Under the pieces are notes generated by a model. The model saw nothing but the letters and a program-made list of their open reading frames with translations, ran no database searches and was not told where the DNA came from. A program made the position numbers and the translations under genes. Below are positions 41,572 to 53,798 of a DNA stretch of 64,000 nt, piece after piece. The stretch is taken from the NCBI GenBank assembly GCA_003184365.1, contig NKYR01000091.1, positions 1-64,000 on the forward strand. The letters run 5' to 3'. Each line of letters begins with the position of its first letter. Positions within the stretch are counted from its first letter, which is position 1. The DNA comes from Evernia prunastri (taxonomy: Eukaryota > Ascomycota > Lecanoromycetes > Lecanorales > Parmeliaceae).

Positions 41572-44500
41572 TCAATACGCCAACGTATTATTCCACAAAC
41601 TCTCCACCGTAACCCCAGCCACCCACTGCCCGCCAGTACTATCGCTTTTCAACGTATATCCCACCTCCCTCGGCTCCCCCGGCAAGAGCAAGAAGCCGTT
41701 ATCTTCGAAATTCAGCACCGGTCCCGCGGGGTAATCGAGCCAGGTCCACGCCGCGACGCCCGTCGTGGCTTCGACAGTGAAAGACTCGGTCGAAGCGTCG
41801 TACGTCAGCGTGAGGCCCGGATCCACCAGCTCCGCGTCCGCGAGCGAGAAGGCGTGGAAGAAGTTCTCGTGGGTGAAGGTCGTGTTGGCGTCGTCGTCGG
41901 TGTTGGGGAGCTGGCCGTGGGCGGTGATGTTCAGGTGGAGGAGCGCGTTGTTGTAGTCCAGGGTCGAGTTGTCGAGGGTTGTCGCCAGCACGCGCGTGGT
42001 GTTGAGGGCGCCGACGGTGAAAGGGGTTGGTGGCGTGCTGATGTTCGTGATGGGCGTGCCGTCCCAATGGTACCATTGGAAGTTGGCGATACCGCTTGCG
42101 GGGGACCAGAGGTCGGAGGTAACGTAGATTTCCAAGTCGCCGGTTGTGATGTTATAGAATGGAGAGATGATGACTGGTTGGTAGATGTCTTTGGCTATAT
42201 AGTGGAGGACTTTCCATCGACCTGGCGCCGTTGTTAGCAACATATGTCTTCCAGAAAACGGGGATGACTTACCATCATACTCGATCCCCGCCCACGAAGG
42301 TGCTTGCCAGATATCTTCTAGCTGCCAGTAGAGTGAACCTAACTGACGATTTGGAAACCCACTTCCGCGGCGGTAGAATTGAATTTCAGACTTATAGAAG
42401 TCGGCCTGAAAGATTTGAGTTGTATGACACCAAGCAGAGAAATTTGCGACGCTGTCAGTCTTGTTTGGAACCTAAAAACCATTCAGTGGTTGACTACTTT
42501 GGGGCAACTTCACAGGTCTTACGGGATACCATGTCTCCGCCGCAATGGTCATCTGGGCCATTCCCTCTGAACTATTTGCGAAGTTGGTTGTATTCAAGCC
42601 TCCCGGTGGATTATGGTGGTTTCGAAGCACAATCGTTGTGGAATTGAAGTGAAGATCTGCTGGCGAAATGGCTTGCTGCCAAGTCTGCAAAGAGGGCATA
42701 GAGTGGTAGCCGAACTCATTTGCGAATCTGCCGACCGGGTATGAAGAATAGTTGAAAGCGATGGAAGAGTCGTAGTTGTAGTAGTCTAGTGTCTGTCAGC
42801 CTCGACGTATGCTCTTCGTGCTGGCAGAAGAAAAAGGTACTGACCAGTGTCGCCGTACACTGATCCAGGCGTCTTGTTGTTGTATCGCTCGATCATCGGT
42901 TCTGGCAACGAAAAATTCAACTCAAGATAGCCGTTGGTGGTACTGCTGGGGATGTAGCTTATGCTTTTCGAGTTTGCATAGACTATAAGTAGAAGTGTGT
43001 GCAAGAAGAGCTGCTCATATTGAGCGAGATACGTATCGTACTCATCAGGAGCGGTATAGTTGACGGTACTCAGCTCCAGCGATTCCAGTTCGTTGCCTAA
43101 AACCTCCCATCAGCTTACCGAGTATCGGATTGAACAGCAAATAGCATGATGCGGACTGAAAAGGGCGGTAAAATCTCAGGATCCAGGCGAAGCTTCGACG
43201 GAACGGGAAGGCGTACCTCCAGCCCACAACGCTAGCGATGGATGGTGATTCACCCTGCGAACATTATACGTTGCTTCCTCAATCACATTATCAATGAACT
43301 CCTGATCGACAGGATAGAGCGCATCACCAAATTCGAACTCTGACCACATCAGGATACCTTCTTGATCAGCCATGTCATAGATGAAGTCTGGCGTATAAGC
43401 TCCGCTAGCCCATACTCGTAGCATGTTCTGATTAGCAGCAGTCACGGAATCGAATAGTTGTTGTATCTTCGTGGAAGTCACTCGAGGCCAAAAAGCGTCT
43501 GGAGGGATGAAGTTGGAACCTTTGGCGTAGAATTCGTGGCCATTGATTTCGAAGTGCCTGAGCAATTAGTGAGCGAGAAGATTCCAAGCGACCGATAACG
43601 CTTGAACATGTGGCTTTCTCACCAATTACTCCCCGGAGCGATACCCTGTGCTATCTGCTCGTCCGAGATGACTTGCATGTTGAGGACCTTGCTGCCGTCA
43701 GAATGGTTCTCATTCGATCACCTTCTTGGGGAGACCTACGATGGTACGGAAACCTGTACGCCTGTTGATCGACGCCAAGGTATTATTACTGCTGTCGACA
43801 ATACTGACGGTGAGATTATAGAGATTTTGAGGGCCCAGCCCACGTGGCCACCACAGACCGTACAATGACGGATCCAGCAGCGCAGTACCCGTGATAGTAC
43901 CATCGGAACTGCTCAAATTTGTCAAAGGACCGGAAGAAACAGTCCGATTGGTCATGGAATCGGCAATGAGATAATTAAGCGCAGCACCCGAAGGCAGAGT
44001 ACCCAAGACGTCCAAACTTGCATTCAATAACCAAGGCGCGCTCTGATCCGGAGGGATGTTGTTCATCTGACCCAGACGGGAGATCTCAAAGTCAGAGTTC
44101 CTGACAAAGATTTCCGATAAGACACTAGGCGAGGAAGCGAGCTGTACAACATATGCAGGCTGCCAAACTCCAGCTGGAGCGAATGCAGGTCCCCAATCCC
44201 AGCCAAAATCCGATTGTTCTTTGCGGATGAATTGCCTGTTTGGGAACTCGTAGACGATCTCGACGCCGTACGGCCACGTCTCCTGGCCTGGTTCCGCGGC
44301 GATTTGGTCGGCTATTAAGGGGGCACTGCCGAAGTTGATGCTGAGAATAGGTGAAGTACAGTTGCCCAGCAACGCTGAGACATCGAAAAAGTATTGGCGG
44401 AATTGATTGTTGGTAGACGCTACGGGCTGACCGCAAAATTCGATACTGGTAAAGGTATCTAGGCCATTGAAGAGAAGCCATGTCTGTGTGTCGCTACTCA

Positions 44501-44870
44501 TATCACTGGGTGATCGTCAGCGCCAACTCGTCCGATTCAGTGGTTTCACGCGGGTCTCTTACAGCCCTGAGATGAGAGCGCGGTATGTCCAATTGCTGTT
44601 GGCTACCCAACGCAGATTGAAGTCATTTAAGCCATAGTACCTTTGGGTCAGTCAGCTTGGCAACATGAAGCGGGCTAGCTTAGCATACGGATCACCGATA
44701 ACCTGAGCAGCGTAAAGATCCAGGTGTACTTGTGAAGGCACTGAGCCAGAGACATTGATATTCAAGGGCAGGTTCGCCAAGGTCCAATCATTCCCGCTCA
44801 AGTCAATGACCTTCTGGGAGAGGACGCTAATGGCAAAAAGCAGTGCGGTAAGTAGTTGAGGGATATGCAT
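41572..44870 (-). CDS. Secreted GH2 beta-mannosidase, 931 residues
   Basis: Nine exons: 44870..44689, 44640..44563, 44505..43740, 43687..43623, 43557..43217, 43096..42845, 42785..42523, 42471..42273 and 42221..41572. All introns are GT-AG (48-120 nt); the CDS is 2796 nt. A signal peptide spans about 1-19 (IPQLLTALLFAISVLSQ). The family blocks appear in order: DLSGNDWTLANLP, NDFNLRWVANSNWTYRA, EQSDFGWDWGPAF, PGSNWHFEINGHEFYAKGSN, NMLRVWASGAYTPDFIYD and LGSLYWQLEDIWQAPSW. The acid/base Glu lies in LWAGGNELE (E480) and the nucleophile Glu in FANEFGYHS (E585). Many NxS/T sites fit secretion. It releases terminal beta-linked mannose from mannan and N-glycan fragments. Length equals that of characterised fungal secreted beta-mannosidases. 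Confidence 0.95.
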
Positions 44871-45836
44871 TTTGAAAGCTTTGGACACAGACCGGCGGGT
44901 AAGGGCAGGCTTGCCATCTTATAGACAGCAGCCCAAAGCGTACCGGAAGGCAGGCGCACATTGAGCACATTGAGCATGATGTAAGATGTAATTGAGTGGT
45001 AGAAGGTTACCTTTACCTAAGAGGAGAGTGAGAACTTTACTTATAAAGGAAGCTGGATGTGTAGGATTGTGCTTGTAACGAAAAGGAGATGCTGCAACCC
45101 CGCAATAAGTATGATTTTTAATCACCTTTAAACCACTTTGAATTGTGGGGAAAGACGTCAGCCCGCAGCCAAGAATACCTTCTTCATTCAGCCTCCTCGG
45201 CTCTACCCGGTTGAGGCATCATACCTCAAGGTAGTGCATCACCCACCACTCATGCATTTCTTCCAACTTGGCTGTTTGCAGAATGGACCACCATTCTGAC
45301 TGCACGCACGCCGTGAAGCAGGGCAGTGAAGAATAGTCAATTGGCAAGAACAAAATCCTTGGCCACGCGAATTGATTCACTTTTATGTTTCTCCACTGCC
45401 AGTACGACTGAGTGTGTAAAATTGGACTGGAACTTGACCCAACCGAAACCGTCACAGGTATGCAGATGTAGCATTGTTTCTCATTTCTCGCCAAGAGACA
45501 AGCTTGACTCACAGCGGATAGAATATGAACGTGCGTCAAATGCCAAATTCGTTGCCTTTCCTCAATCCCTTGGTACCGCTAGTTGCATTCTGATCAAGCA
45601 CGTAAATATCGTCTGCATACATCGGCCCAAGTTCCGCAACGTCAAAGCCATTGATACCGAACAGGCACAAAACAACAATGTATGGAAACTTGCAAGCACG
45701 ACAATGCTGACCTCCGACCGCCCTCTATGTGTGAATCTGCGTCATAAAATAGACCACCGACTGGGCGGTAGCCTCATAGTCTTCGCGAGAGCGCGATGAG
45801 TGCCCTTCCGCGACCGAAGCCACCAAAGAGCCTTGT
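44871..45836. other. Intergenic region, no gene supported
   Basis: No convincing frame. It contains the putative beta-mannosidase promoter at its left end. Confidence 0.5.
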
Positions 45837-46682
45837 TTACGCAACGCCTTTCCCACGATTGAATTGATTCATAGGAACCCCACCAGCTCCGTTCACCATA
45901 CTCTGCAGCGCAGGGGCCACGTAACCAGACACGAGGAAGAAAAGCGTAACGATGAATTCCTCGATGATAGCCATACACAGCTGGACCGTGGCGTTCCCAT
46001 CAACGGTATTGAATGTGCTGTCGTTTTTAAAATCGGCGAGAAGACTGTACAGGAGGCGAACGGCGAGGAGAGGAAGCGAGGCCAGGACCGCGTATAGGAT
46101 ACGCTTCTCACCCCATGGAAGATTGCTGAACTCGGCCATGGTAATGATGGCAATGGCCACTATGGCAATGAAACATATCAGGAAAATGATGACACCGGCT
46201 TTTTCGAACGTTTCTCCCGAGCTGTGTTTCGATGAGTCGCTCGACGAGATCCGGGTACCGCCGACAATAGAGAGTATCAGGGCGAGCAAGATCGGTATAT
46301 GAAGCAATTCGATAATGTGAGTACGGGCAGTGTTTCCAGGAATAAAGTCGTTGCTGTAGCATGATATCAGCTCGATTGCAGATTCTGCGAAAAGGCAGAC
46401 CTACACTCTTCTCAAAAGGCCCGAAGCGACCAGGAACAGAGGACTGAGTCCAATAGAGCCAAGGATGGCGGTCCAGGTGGCATCGGTAATGCTTTTTGGG
46501 TTATTGGCGCTGAGGACCTCCAAGACTGCGCTTGCTATACGTAGACCGCAGAAAATGATAAGATAGATCCAGGGTCGGCCTTTGGAGAATCCATGCTTGA
46601 CAATGATGCCGATGGAGAGAAGGATGGAGGGTATGTACACGGCGAGTTCGGCAATGGCGATGTTTTCCCTTTCCGACAACAT
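45837..46682 (-). CDS. Seven-TM-type membrane protein, DUF7702 family
   Basis: Two exons, 46682..46405 and 46353..45837, with a 51-nt intron (GTAGGT...CTACAG); the CDS is 795 nt, giving 264 residues. Exon 1 encodes a very hydrophobic start (IAELAVYIPSILLSIGIIVK; WIYLIIFCGLRIASAVLEVL; ILGSIGLSPLFLVASGLL). Exon 2 encodes further membrane helices (LLHIPILLALILSIVGGTR; VIIFLICFIAIVAIAIITMA; ILYAVLASLPLLAVRLLYSL; IIEEFIVTLFFLVSGYVAPA). This is the pattern of the fungal DUF7702 integral membrane family. The GLRIASAxLE and SLPLLAVRLLYSL blocks are its conserved features. Role unknown; no enzymatic motif is visible. Confidence 0.88.
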
Positions 46683-47737
46683 GTTGGTGGAAGTGGGAGG
46701 GTGGGAAGGGTAATTTGGCTATGGAAAAGCGAACGCGAAAAACGTTATAGATAGAGAGACAATGGCACTCAAGTCTTTGATAGACTCGAAGGAAAAGACA
46801 CAATCGACGAGACATATGGTCTCTTATATCTAGACATCTTGAACGCCTCTTGCGTAGGCTCGGAGCCTCGGTAGGTAGGCAACGAGTAAGGTCGTGAACA
46901 GCAAAGTCTAAAGCCCGCAATGAAACAGTCTCGTCGCGAAATTCTACCCAGACGTTCACCGACTGATTTGGAGTTCAGCTAACGGGCATCATAACAAGCT
47001 CCTATTTGCGCCAGAACCGATGTTTATCTCGCCGACTAGTGCGAAACTTGGGGGCTGCGCCGTGACGAGGGATAAAAGTTGAGAGAAATCTCGCGGTATT
47101 TTCTAGAAATGAGACTAGCGTCTCCTGGCCCGAAATTTACCTTAGCTCCACCAAGCACTGCCCACACTTCGGAAGACTAACTTATTCAAGGTACTTTCAT
47201 CGGATGGAACACCTAACAACATATCGCGAATAATGTAAGGCGGTCATAAGGTAGCAAGCAGCTGAAAAGATCAACGGACGGTCAAATCCTTCCTTGCTCT
47301 AAAGATTAGGGCATGGGACTCTGATTCAGATGGACCCTTCCTTGGACAAGTACAGTCTCTAATGTTTGCGTTTTTCCTCAAATCCTGAGTTGAAGTTGAT
47401 GCTTTGTGAAGGAATACGAGTACCGCCTCTGCCAGTCCTAGGGAGAAGCAGAGTTTGAAAACGAATATACTCGTAGACACAGATAAACTAAAAGACACTA
47501 GACAATGAAGGAACCCACCTTCTTCTAGCGCATGCAAATCCTATGAAGAGCTGAAGAGGTTGTCCTAGCATCAGCAGCAGCATCAAAGTTCGCTTTCCTT
47601 GACCCAGCGGATAAGGCAGAGGATCCCTACCGTCCTCAAGAGGCTTTGCCACGATTCAAAGAGCAACGCTCTGAGCCGAAATTTAACCCACACACTGGCT
47701 CCCGTCACAGTTTGGACCAATCACCAGGAACCAGACT
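46683..47737. other. Intergenic region with possible coding traces at its right end
   Basis: Around 47580-47735 a plus frame reads FAFLDPADKAEDPYRPQEAL then PRFKEQRSEPKFNPHTGSRH, in a different frame from the remnant at 47738; it may be the eroded 5' part of that gene. The rest shows no gene. Confidence 0.4.
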
Positions 47738-48151
47738 ATGGTCGATCAGCTCGCATATCTTACACAGGAAGTAGACAACTACAGCGAACCCCATTGGCTC
47801 GAGCACGCGGTTGAAGAAGTCGAGTTCAAAAGCCGGGAAGTGCACCATGAACGACCGACCTAAAATTTCTACCCCGACTATCGATATGTCCTGCGAGATC
47901 TTACGCGAGATGCAGATACAGTGAGGACAGCCTTTGAATTGCGTTTGAAATGGGGAATACGTGGTCAAGATGTTCGAGGTACATCCTCCAGTTTGGATCA
48001 GGGCCAGCGGGATACGAGTAGCGAGTCCCTTGCGGACAACTCGAATGCTTTCCACGCGTTTCGAGAATGGTTGGAGCGAGAAGGTGCAGTCCGTAAACAA
48101 AAGCAGCAGACCTTGTCCTTCATCATCTCTCAAGATGTGCAGAGAGCATAA
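47738..48151 (+). pseudogene. Decayed coding remnant with one in-frame stop
   Basis: A plus-strand frame starting ATG at 47738 reads MVDQLAYLTQEVDNYSEPHW to HHERPT, meets TAA at 47861-47863, then continues in the same frame with equally protein-like sequence (NFYPDYRYVLRDLTRDADTV, RTAFELRLKWGIRGQDVRGT, ending LSFIISQDVQRA) to the stop at 48151: 137 sense codons with a single interruption. Coding-like sequence in another frame lies just upstream. The composition (charged, few low-complexity residues) suggests a once-functional gene, or one using an intron I could not place around the stop. Family not recognised. Confidence 0.45.
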
Positions 48152-48743
48152 AGGAAGATGGTAGATTCTTGAAATATATGTTGATTAGCAGCGGTGTGGG
48201 GCTCTTCACAAATTGTAAAGTACCTATTCGATAAAATGACCTTGAATGAGATGATATTTGACTGAAATGAAGTACAATAAGAATACCGGTCAGCTCGGAC
48301 CAGTATGAAGATATCGACGCCACGTTCACGAGGAGACTATGTTCTGTCAGAGATTCTGAAGGACCTAATAGATCAATATCAGAAAAATCCCTTTCCCGAT
48401 ATGTTAGCCTTGACACAAACCATAGCTATGAGCGCAGCCAAATACAGGCCTTGCCTGGTGCCTACACTATTGTGTACCTTGAGGCTGAGTGATGAGGCTG
48501 AGTGATGAGGCACAGTGCCGATCAATGTAGTTATACAACAGTATAATACTGAAGAAGAAGACGGAGCAATTTTGGATCCACCACACCCAGAATACGGGCA
48601 TCTAAAAATAAAATAGCGCAGATCTGCGGCTGCGGACCCCTGAACAATTTCCCTCGACGCAGCACAAAAAACATCTCACTGCCCGGACCCCAGCGAATAC
48701 CAAGAGATTCTTACTCTCGACGAACGCAAATACAATGTGATCA
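48152..48743. other. Intergenic region, promoter of the GT17 gene
   Basis: A small 13-bp tandem duplication (GAGGCTGAGTGAT twice) lies at about 48481-48506. No coding frame supported. Confidence 0.5.
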
Positions 48744-49835
48744 ATGAGGTTCCCCATCGTAAAGCGCCAAATCCTCGGACTACTCGTGGCACTCGTCCTC
48801 CTCTACGCCCTGTCATACATAGCACGCGACTCCTACTGGCACCCTGAAGACAAAACCAATGTCCCCTACAAAGGACCCTACACAGCCCTGACCGAAGGCG
48901 ACCCGAGCCTCGCTTTCCTGTCCCTCCAAGATGCCTCAAGCTTCTGCCAAAGGCGCCGTCTGGACATCTACGAATCCAGGGCCACCCGCCGAAAGGTCTA
49001 CGATCTCTTCCTCATCAACACCGAGCTCGACTGGCTTGAGATCCGTCTGAACGAGCTCAACGACCATGTCGACTACTTCGTCATCCTAGAATCCGACACC
49101 ACGTTCCAGGAAAACCCCAAACCTCTACACCTGCAAGACAACTACTCGAAGTTCGAGCCCTTCCACCCCAAGATCATCCACCGCGTCGTCAACTTCACCG
49201 GCTCCTCTGTCCCCGCAGGCGATACCTGGGAGCACGAACGCTTCACCCGCAACGCCCTCTTCACCCAAGCCCTCACCTCCCTGTCCGGCGAACAGGCTCC
49301 TGCCCAGGGCGACGTGCTGATTGTCGGCGACGTCGACGAGATCCCGCGCCCCAGCACCATCACCACGCTCCGCAATTGCGCCTTCCCACCGCGCGTCACC
49401 CTCCGCAGCCATTTCTACTACTACAGCTTCCAATGGATCCATCGCGGCGAGCAATGGGCGCATCCCCAAGCGACCTTCTTCAACGGGCTGAAAGACACCA
49501 TCAAACCCGATAACCTACGCATGGGAAAGCCGCACATGGATCTCTACAACGCGGCGTGGCATTGCAGTTCATGCATGCAGACGATGCAGCATTTGGTGAA
49601 CAAGATCGAGTCCTTCTCGCACAAAGGGTACAATGATCCATACATCCTCGATCGGCCGAGGCTGCTGCAAAAGATCCGGAGAGGGGAAGATATCTTCGAG
49701 AGGGAGACGGAGGTCTTTGACCGGTTGGATGAGAATACGGATGTGCCGAAGTATCTGCTGCAAGAGGGAAATCGACAGAGGTTTGCATACATGCTGGACC
49801 GGGATCCGCCGAATGCGAATTTCCAGGACACTTGA
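48744..49835 (+). CDS. GT17-family glycosyltransferase (beta-1,4-GlcNAc transferase type)
   Basis: Intronless, 363 residues. A type II signal anchor lies at about residues 8-26 (RQILGLLVALVLLYALSYIA), followed by a luminal catalytic domain. Family 17 motifs: KVYDLFLINTELDWLEIRLN (about 84-103), HVDYFVILESDTTFQ, a DxD-type VLIVGDVDEIPRP (DVD at 196-198), HFYYYSFQWIHRGEQW and NAAWHCSSC. GT17 contains animal MGAT3, which adds the bisecting GlcNAc to N-glycans; fungal members are widespread, but their acceptor is not established. The expected place of action is the Golgi. Length and architecture are normal for a fungal homologue. Confidence 0.92.
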   Translation: MRFPIVKRQILGLLVALVLLYALSYIARDSYWHPEDKTNVPYKGPYTALTEGDPSLAFLSLQDASSFCQRRRLDIYESRATRRKVYDLFLINTELDWLEIRLNELNDHVDYFVILESDTTFQENPKPLHLQDNYSKFEPFHPKIIHRVVNFTGSSVPAGDTWEHERFTRNALFTQALTSLSGEQAPAQGDVLIVGDVDEIPRPSTITTLRNCAFPPRVTLRSHFYYYSFQWIHRGEQWAHPQATFFNGLKDTIKPDNLRMGKPHMDLYNAAWHCSSCMQTMQHLVNKIESFSHKGYNDPYILDRPRLLQKIRRGEDIFERETEVFDRLDENTDVPKYLLQEGNRQRFAYMLDRDPPNANFQDT

Positions 49836-50980
49836 GAGGGTCGATCAGGCATGATCAAGTAGCGGCATCTTTGTGCGCCTATCCAGCGTTACTCAGACCG
49901 ACGCAAGCGGTCACACAGCACACATGATCTATCTAGCTCAAACCTCTCGCACCACTTGGCAGATACAGGCATCGCACTTACCCTCTAGAAGTCGAGCCCG
50001 AGGCAACGCAAAATGCCCCGAACCAAGAGAAGTCCCATGCGATATATGCGCCGAGACCGTTCCCGCATCCTACAATCCTCACGACGCGAGAAGAAATGTG
50101 GTCGGTGTTTCGGTCTGAAAGACGCAAAACCCACGCATGAAGAACCCCCAGCTCCACAACGACTACCCAGTCCCCTCACAGCCCCACCCTCAAAGCCAGG
50201 AAAGCAGAGCGGGCGGTCGAGTCGACAAAAACCCCAGGCCGTGATTTTAGGGAAAGAGCAATCAATAAAAGCGTCGGTAGAGAGAGAGAGGAGCCTCTCC
50301 CTTCAACAACCCTGACAACAGCAAGGAAGAATAGAAAGAAAGAAAAAACATCAGAGAAAGGAAGGCAGAAAAAAAACCCTCCGCAATGAAACATCCATAC
50401 AATCCACAATACCCAGAGTCTACCTTATGTATGCTACCAACCAAGTCTCAAGCAAGTCTCAAGCAAGCACGTGCAGAATAGATACCCATGCTTTCCCCAA
50501 ACCGTAATATAAATGCCAAAACTCATAAACTAAGAAGAACCAGAACAAGAACAAGAACAAGAACAAGAACAAGAACATGAAGCAAGAACACAAAACACAG
50601 TAGCGTAGCAGCAGCGCCCAAGCCAGCCAGCCAGCGTGTGACAAGGCCCAAAAACCCTACATAACCCGCCGCCCGCCGCCCCCCGGTGTAGGACTAGTTT
50701 CGAATTTTTATGGTCCGTGTGGCGCGCTGTCAACGTAATGGTACGGCTTGGGGTGGAGACCGATAGAGATGGAGTACAATCACAGGCGCGAAATGAAGGA
50801 GTTGGATCAACATATGTAAGAGGCTGTCACAGTCGCGCTTGATACAATTGCGCTTTTCATGCAATAAAATCTTTCATCAGCAGATGCACACACACATGCA
50901 CATGCCGAGGGTGATTCAACGCTATATAGAACGGTAATACAACCAACGCCAACCGGTCTCGCACCGTAAATCATTCCCTT
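49836..50980. other. Convergent intergenic region, no firm gene
   Basis: A plus frame at 50013-50315 (MPRTKRSPMRYMRRDRSRIL...) is short, basic and low in complexity; coding status is doubtful. A hexanucleotide repeat is listed separately. Confidence 0.45.
50543..50577. repeat. (GAACAA)n microsatellite
   Basis: About six tandem GAACAA units between convergent genes. Confidence 0.85.
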
Positions 50981-52586
50981 TTAGAAGAGCGACAAGAAGG
51001 ACAGCAAAGCGGCCGGGAACACCAGAGACAGGGTCCAGCCCGCGGGCCACAAGCGCTGGGAATCGGAGGACGGCTTCACTGGCGTTGCGGTTGGGGTCGC
51101 TGTCGTGCTGTTTGTCTGTACGGTTGACGTCCCAGATATGCTGTTTGCCTGTGCGGTTGGAGTCCCGGATGGGTTGTTTGTCTGTGTCGTTGCACTAGTA
51201 GTGTAGGCGTTGGTAGGCGCGGACGAATTGACGGCGAGGTTGGCCAAGAAGACGTTCAGGGCACTCATCTCCTGCCCCAGGCCTGTGATGCCATCGAACT
51301 CATTTTCCGTCCAGTGGGTGCCACAAGTCGTCCGGTTGTGGCCTCCGGAACATTGCTTCGCGGCGCCAAGGGCCGAGCTCTGAAGATAGCTCGAGATGGT
51401 GTCCGTGGTGAAAGGGGCGACCTGCATAGCTTCGCCCATCCATTGTGCGGTCAAGCCCTTGTAGGCATGCTCGTCGTCCTGGCACGTCCTCTCTGGCTCA
51501 CAGGCCACCTCAGTCATGATTCCAGAATTGGCGGAACTGTCATGTGTGCCAGCGGCTCCTGTAAAGAAGACGGACATTGCTGAGAGCAATTCAGTCGTGC
51601 GATTCTTCCACGTCGCGTCTGTGTTTGTCTGGGTGCTGTCAGTGTAAGTCGGTGCAAGGCAAAGAGGGATGAGCGTACGAAGTTTGTCATCACGGCGCTT
51701 CCATACATAAAAGTTCCAGCAGTGTACGTCCACTGTAGACGATTAATCGCGCTGCAGTTGCGGTCGGTCAATGCTCCGTCAAAGACCCTGTAGTCTTGAC
51801 TGAGAAAACCGATGGAACTTGTCCACTCATAGCTTTTTGTAGCCCAGTCGGCATACGTCTCATTTCCCGTGTACCTAGCGAGCCGGGCAGCGAGCTGGAA
51901 GAACGCCCCTGACGAGATAGCGTTCTTGTAATTGTATCCCGAGTTGAAGTTGAAGATCTGCCAGCGCAGGCCCCCGCCACAGGTTGATGTATCCCAGCGG
52001 GCTGCTTGGTCGTTGAAAACATTGACAGCGAGGTCGAGCCAGGACGGGGAGGTGGAGGGGTTGGGGAGCTGTAATTCCGCAGCCCGCATCGCTGCTAGGG
52101 CCCAGATTGCTTGACCGTCGTTTGCCTGTTTTTGCCATCAATGTCAGCATCCTTTTTACCAGATGCATTTCAGAACGTGGAGGAGCCATACCTCTGTGTT
52201 TGTCTGATTGGGCCCCATGTAGTCGTTGTCCGGCCCCACTTGGGCGAGCAAAGCCTGCTGTACCAGACCAACGTACTGAGCATCTCCAGTGTAATTCCAA
52301 TAGTCGATTAGGCTGCCCCACACAGCGCCAGACTCCCACCAGAGATAATTTTGTGCGAAAAGACCAATGAGCTGGCCTGGGTCTGTGCCATGGTAGTAGC
52401 TGAGCATATCTTTGGCGACGAGGCTGGAGGCATTCCTGACAGAGGCTGCAGCGGCAATCAGTAAGGTGCTCTGCATTCGTCTATCGGGTGAGGCTGACCA
52501 GAACTGGTGACATCAAGTGAGAGAGTGTTGGCGAGCAAAGGACTGAGTGCGCACAACAGCAGAGAGGATCTGGTCGGCAACTGCAT
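50981..52586 (-). CDS. GH76 alpha-1,6-mannanase-like, GPI-anchored wall protein
   Basis: Exons 52470..52192, 52125..51679 and 51628..50981 are firm (GT-AG, all phase 0). A signal-peptide exon starting at ATG 52586 (MQLPTRSSLLLCALSPLLAN) fits best as 52586..52512 with a 41-nt intron, but that first junction is uncertain. About 482 residues. Family features: DMLSYYHGTDPGQLIGLF, YLWWESGAVWGSLIDYWNYT, DNDYMGPNQTN, CGGGLRWQIF, NYKNAISSGAFFQLAARLAR, and TEVACEP...TCQDDEHAYKGLTA. A Ser/Thr-rich stem and terminal hydrophobic segment (AGWTLSLVFPAALLSFLSLF) indicate GPI anchoring. The family (Dfg5/Dcw1 relatives) processes mannan or GPI glycans and cross-links wall proteins. The usual NDDQ catalytic pair reads ANDGQ here. 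Confidence 0.88.
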
Positions 52587-53335
52587 AGTGGATCGGAGAA
52601 AGTGGATAGGAATGGTGGTAGGAGGAGTCAGTAATGGCCGTTTGGCAACGCTCTGTTGAAGTGAGGGAAGACATGTTGACGATAAATATCCTTCACAAAG
52701 GTCGCCTGTATGTTGGCTTGAAAGGGCACGGGTCTGAGCCTCGAAGTAGGCGAAGTGAAGGAATAATACAACATACGGGGTTGAAGGAAGGAATCCTGGA
52801 ATCCTTTATTAACTTTAGGTAGTACCTTACGTTTCACCATCTCCAGGCCCTGTTTGGGCGGAAGAAAGGGTGTTGCCGCCCCTATTTTTAGCTTATTCGT
52901 TTCGGCCCATCGTACAATACGGTACTTACTACGTAGGAGTGTAGGTCGTTGCACCAGCAAAATCATTCTACATCTCGTACTATGTATGCCCCGTGCAAGC
53001 TTGATGATCGAGTATAAGAAGATCAACAGGTGATCTGTATCCAATGAGTAACCTAACCCAAAATCCTAACCAAGGCGATTCCCTTCCCATATGTAATACC
53101 CTTCCTTTGCCTTCAATATAAAGATCTCACCGCAGACGCCAAACTCCTACTACGATCATACGAAGCCACTGCCGGGGCAATCCCATGATCATGTGATGTT
53201 GTTGCATAGTCACAAACAATGACCGTAGTCCCGCCTGAGCCTCAGCAATCAGCCAATACCCCTGCTAGAGTAACAGCTACGACAACCGCTTTTCCATGTA
53301 CGGCGAAGGCATGCCGTCGCTAAGGACGAATATGA
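52587..53335. other. Intergenic region, no gene supported
   Basis: It contains the putative GH76 promoter. A short Pro/Thr frame (MTVVPPEPQQSANT...) begins near 53219 and ends before the fragment at 53336. Confidence 0.45.
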
Positions 53336-53515
53336 ACCAACGCGGTATTGGAACTCTTCGATGCCGAGTGTATCATAATCACGGGCGGTGCCCCGTTCAT
53401 GTCTGGGCGTGGGCGCGATGAGAGCGTCGTTATTGAGCTCGCCGACCGGATTATTGGAGAGACGGGATCGAGAGGGGGGAGAATCACCAAGGCAGGAATG
53501 GCCAGCACGCTCTAA
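53336..53515 (+). pseudogene. Short coding-like fragment without a start
   Basis: The plus frame TNAVLELFDAECIIITGGAP, FMSGRGRDESVVIELADRII, GETGSRGGRITKAGMASTL ends at TAA 53513-53515. A TGA lies immediately before it in frame, and no intron joining it to upstream sequence was found. The protein-like composition suggests the 3' end of a decayed gene. Family not recognised. The opposite strand is also open but reads less like protein. Confidence 0.3.
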
Positions 53516-53798
53516 AAGTATGATATATATCTAGCTTGAGAATACGAATGTGGATCCACAACGATTTCACATCACTGAAGCTCGTCCGTGGTGGACGAGA
53601 AGCTCAAGAAGGAAGAAGACCTGCTGATCACAATCAACGCGATCACCATGTCGAAGACTGAGTAACATGCGATCCGTCATCTAAAGACATTATGCATGCG
53701 CTTACCACATCTATGCTCATCTTGCAATCTGATAAGAACGGCCATGCACCACGCACAAAATTCCTTTCCGTAGCCACGCAAAGGTTGGGGTATCTCCC

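Noticed and set aside
50013..50315. 100-codon basic protein frame
   Set aside because: Low-complexity, no motif, in a convergent intergenic region; could not be supported as a gene.
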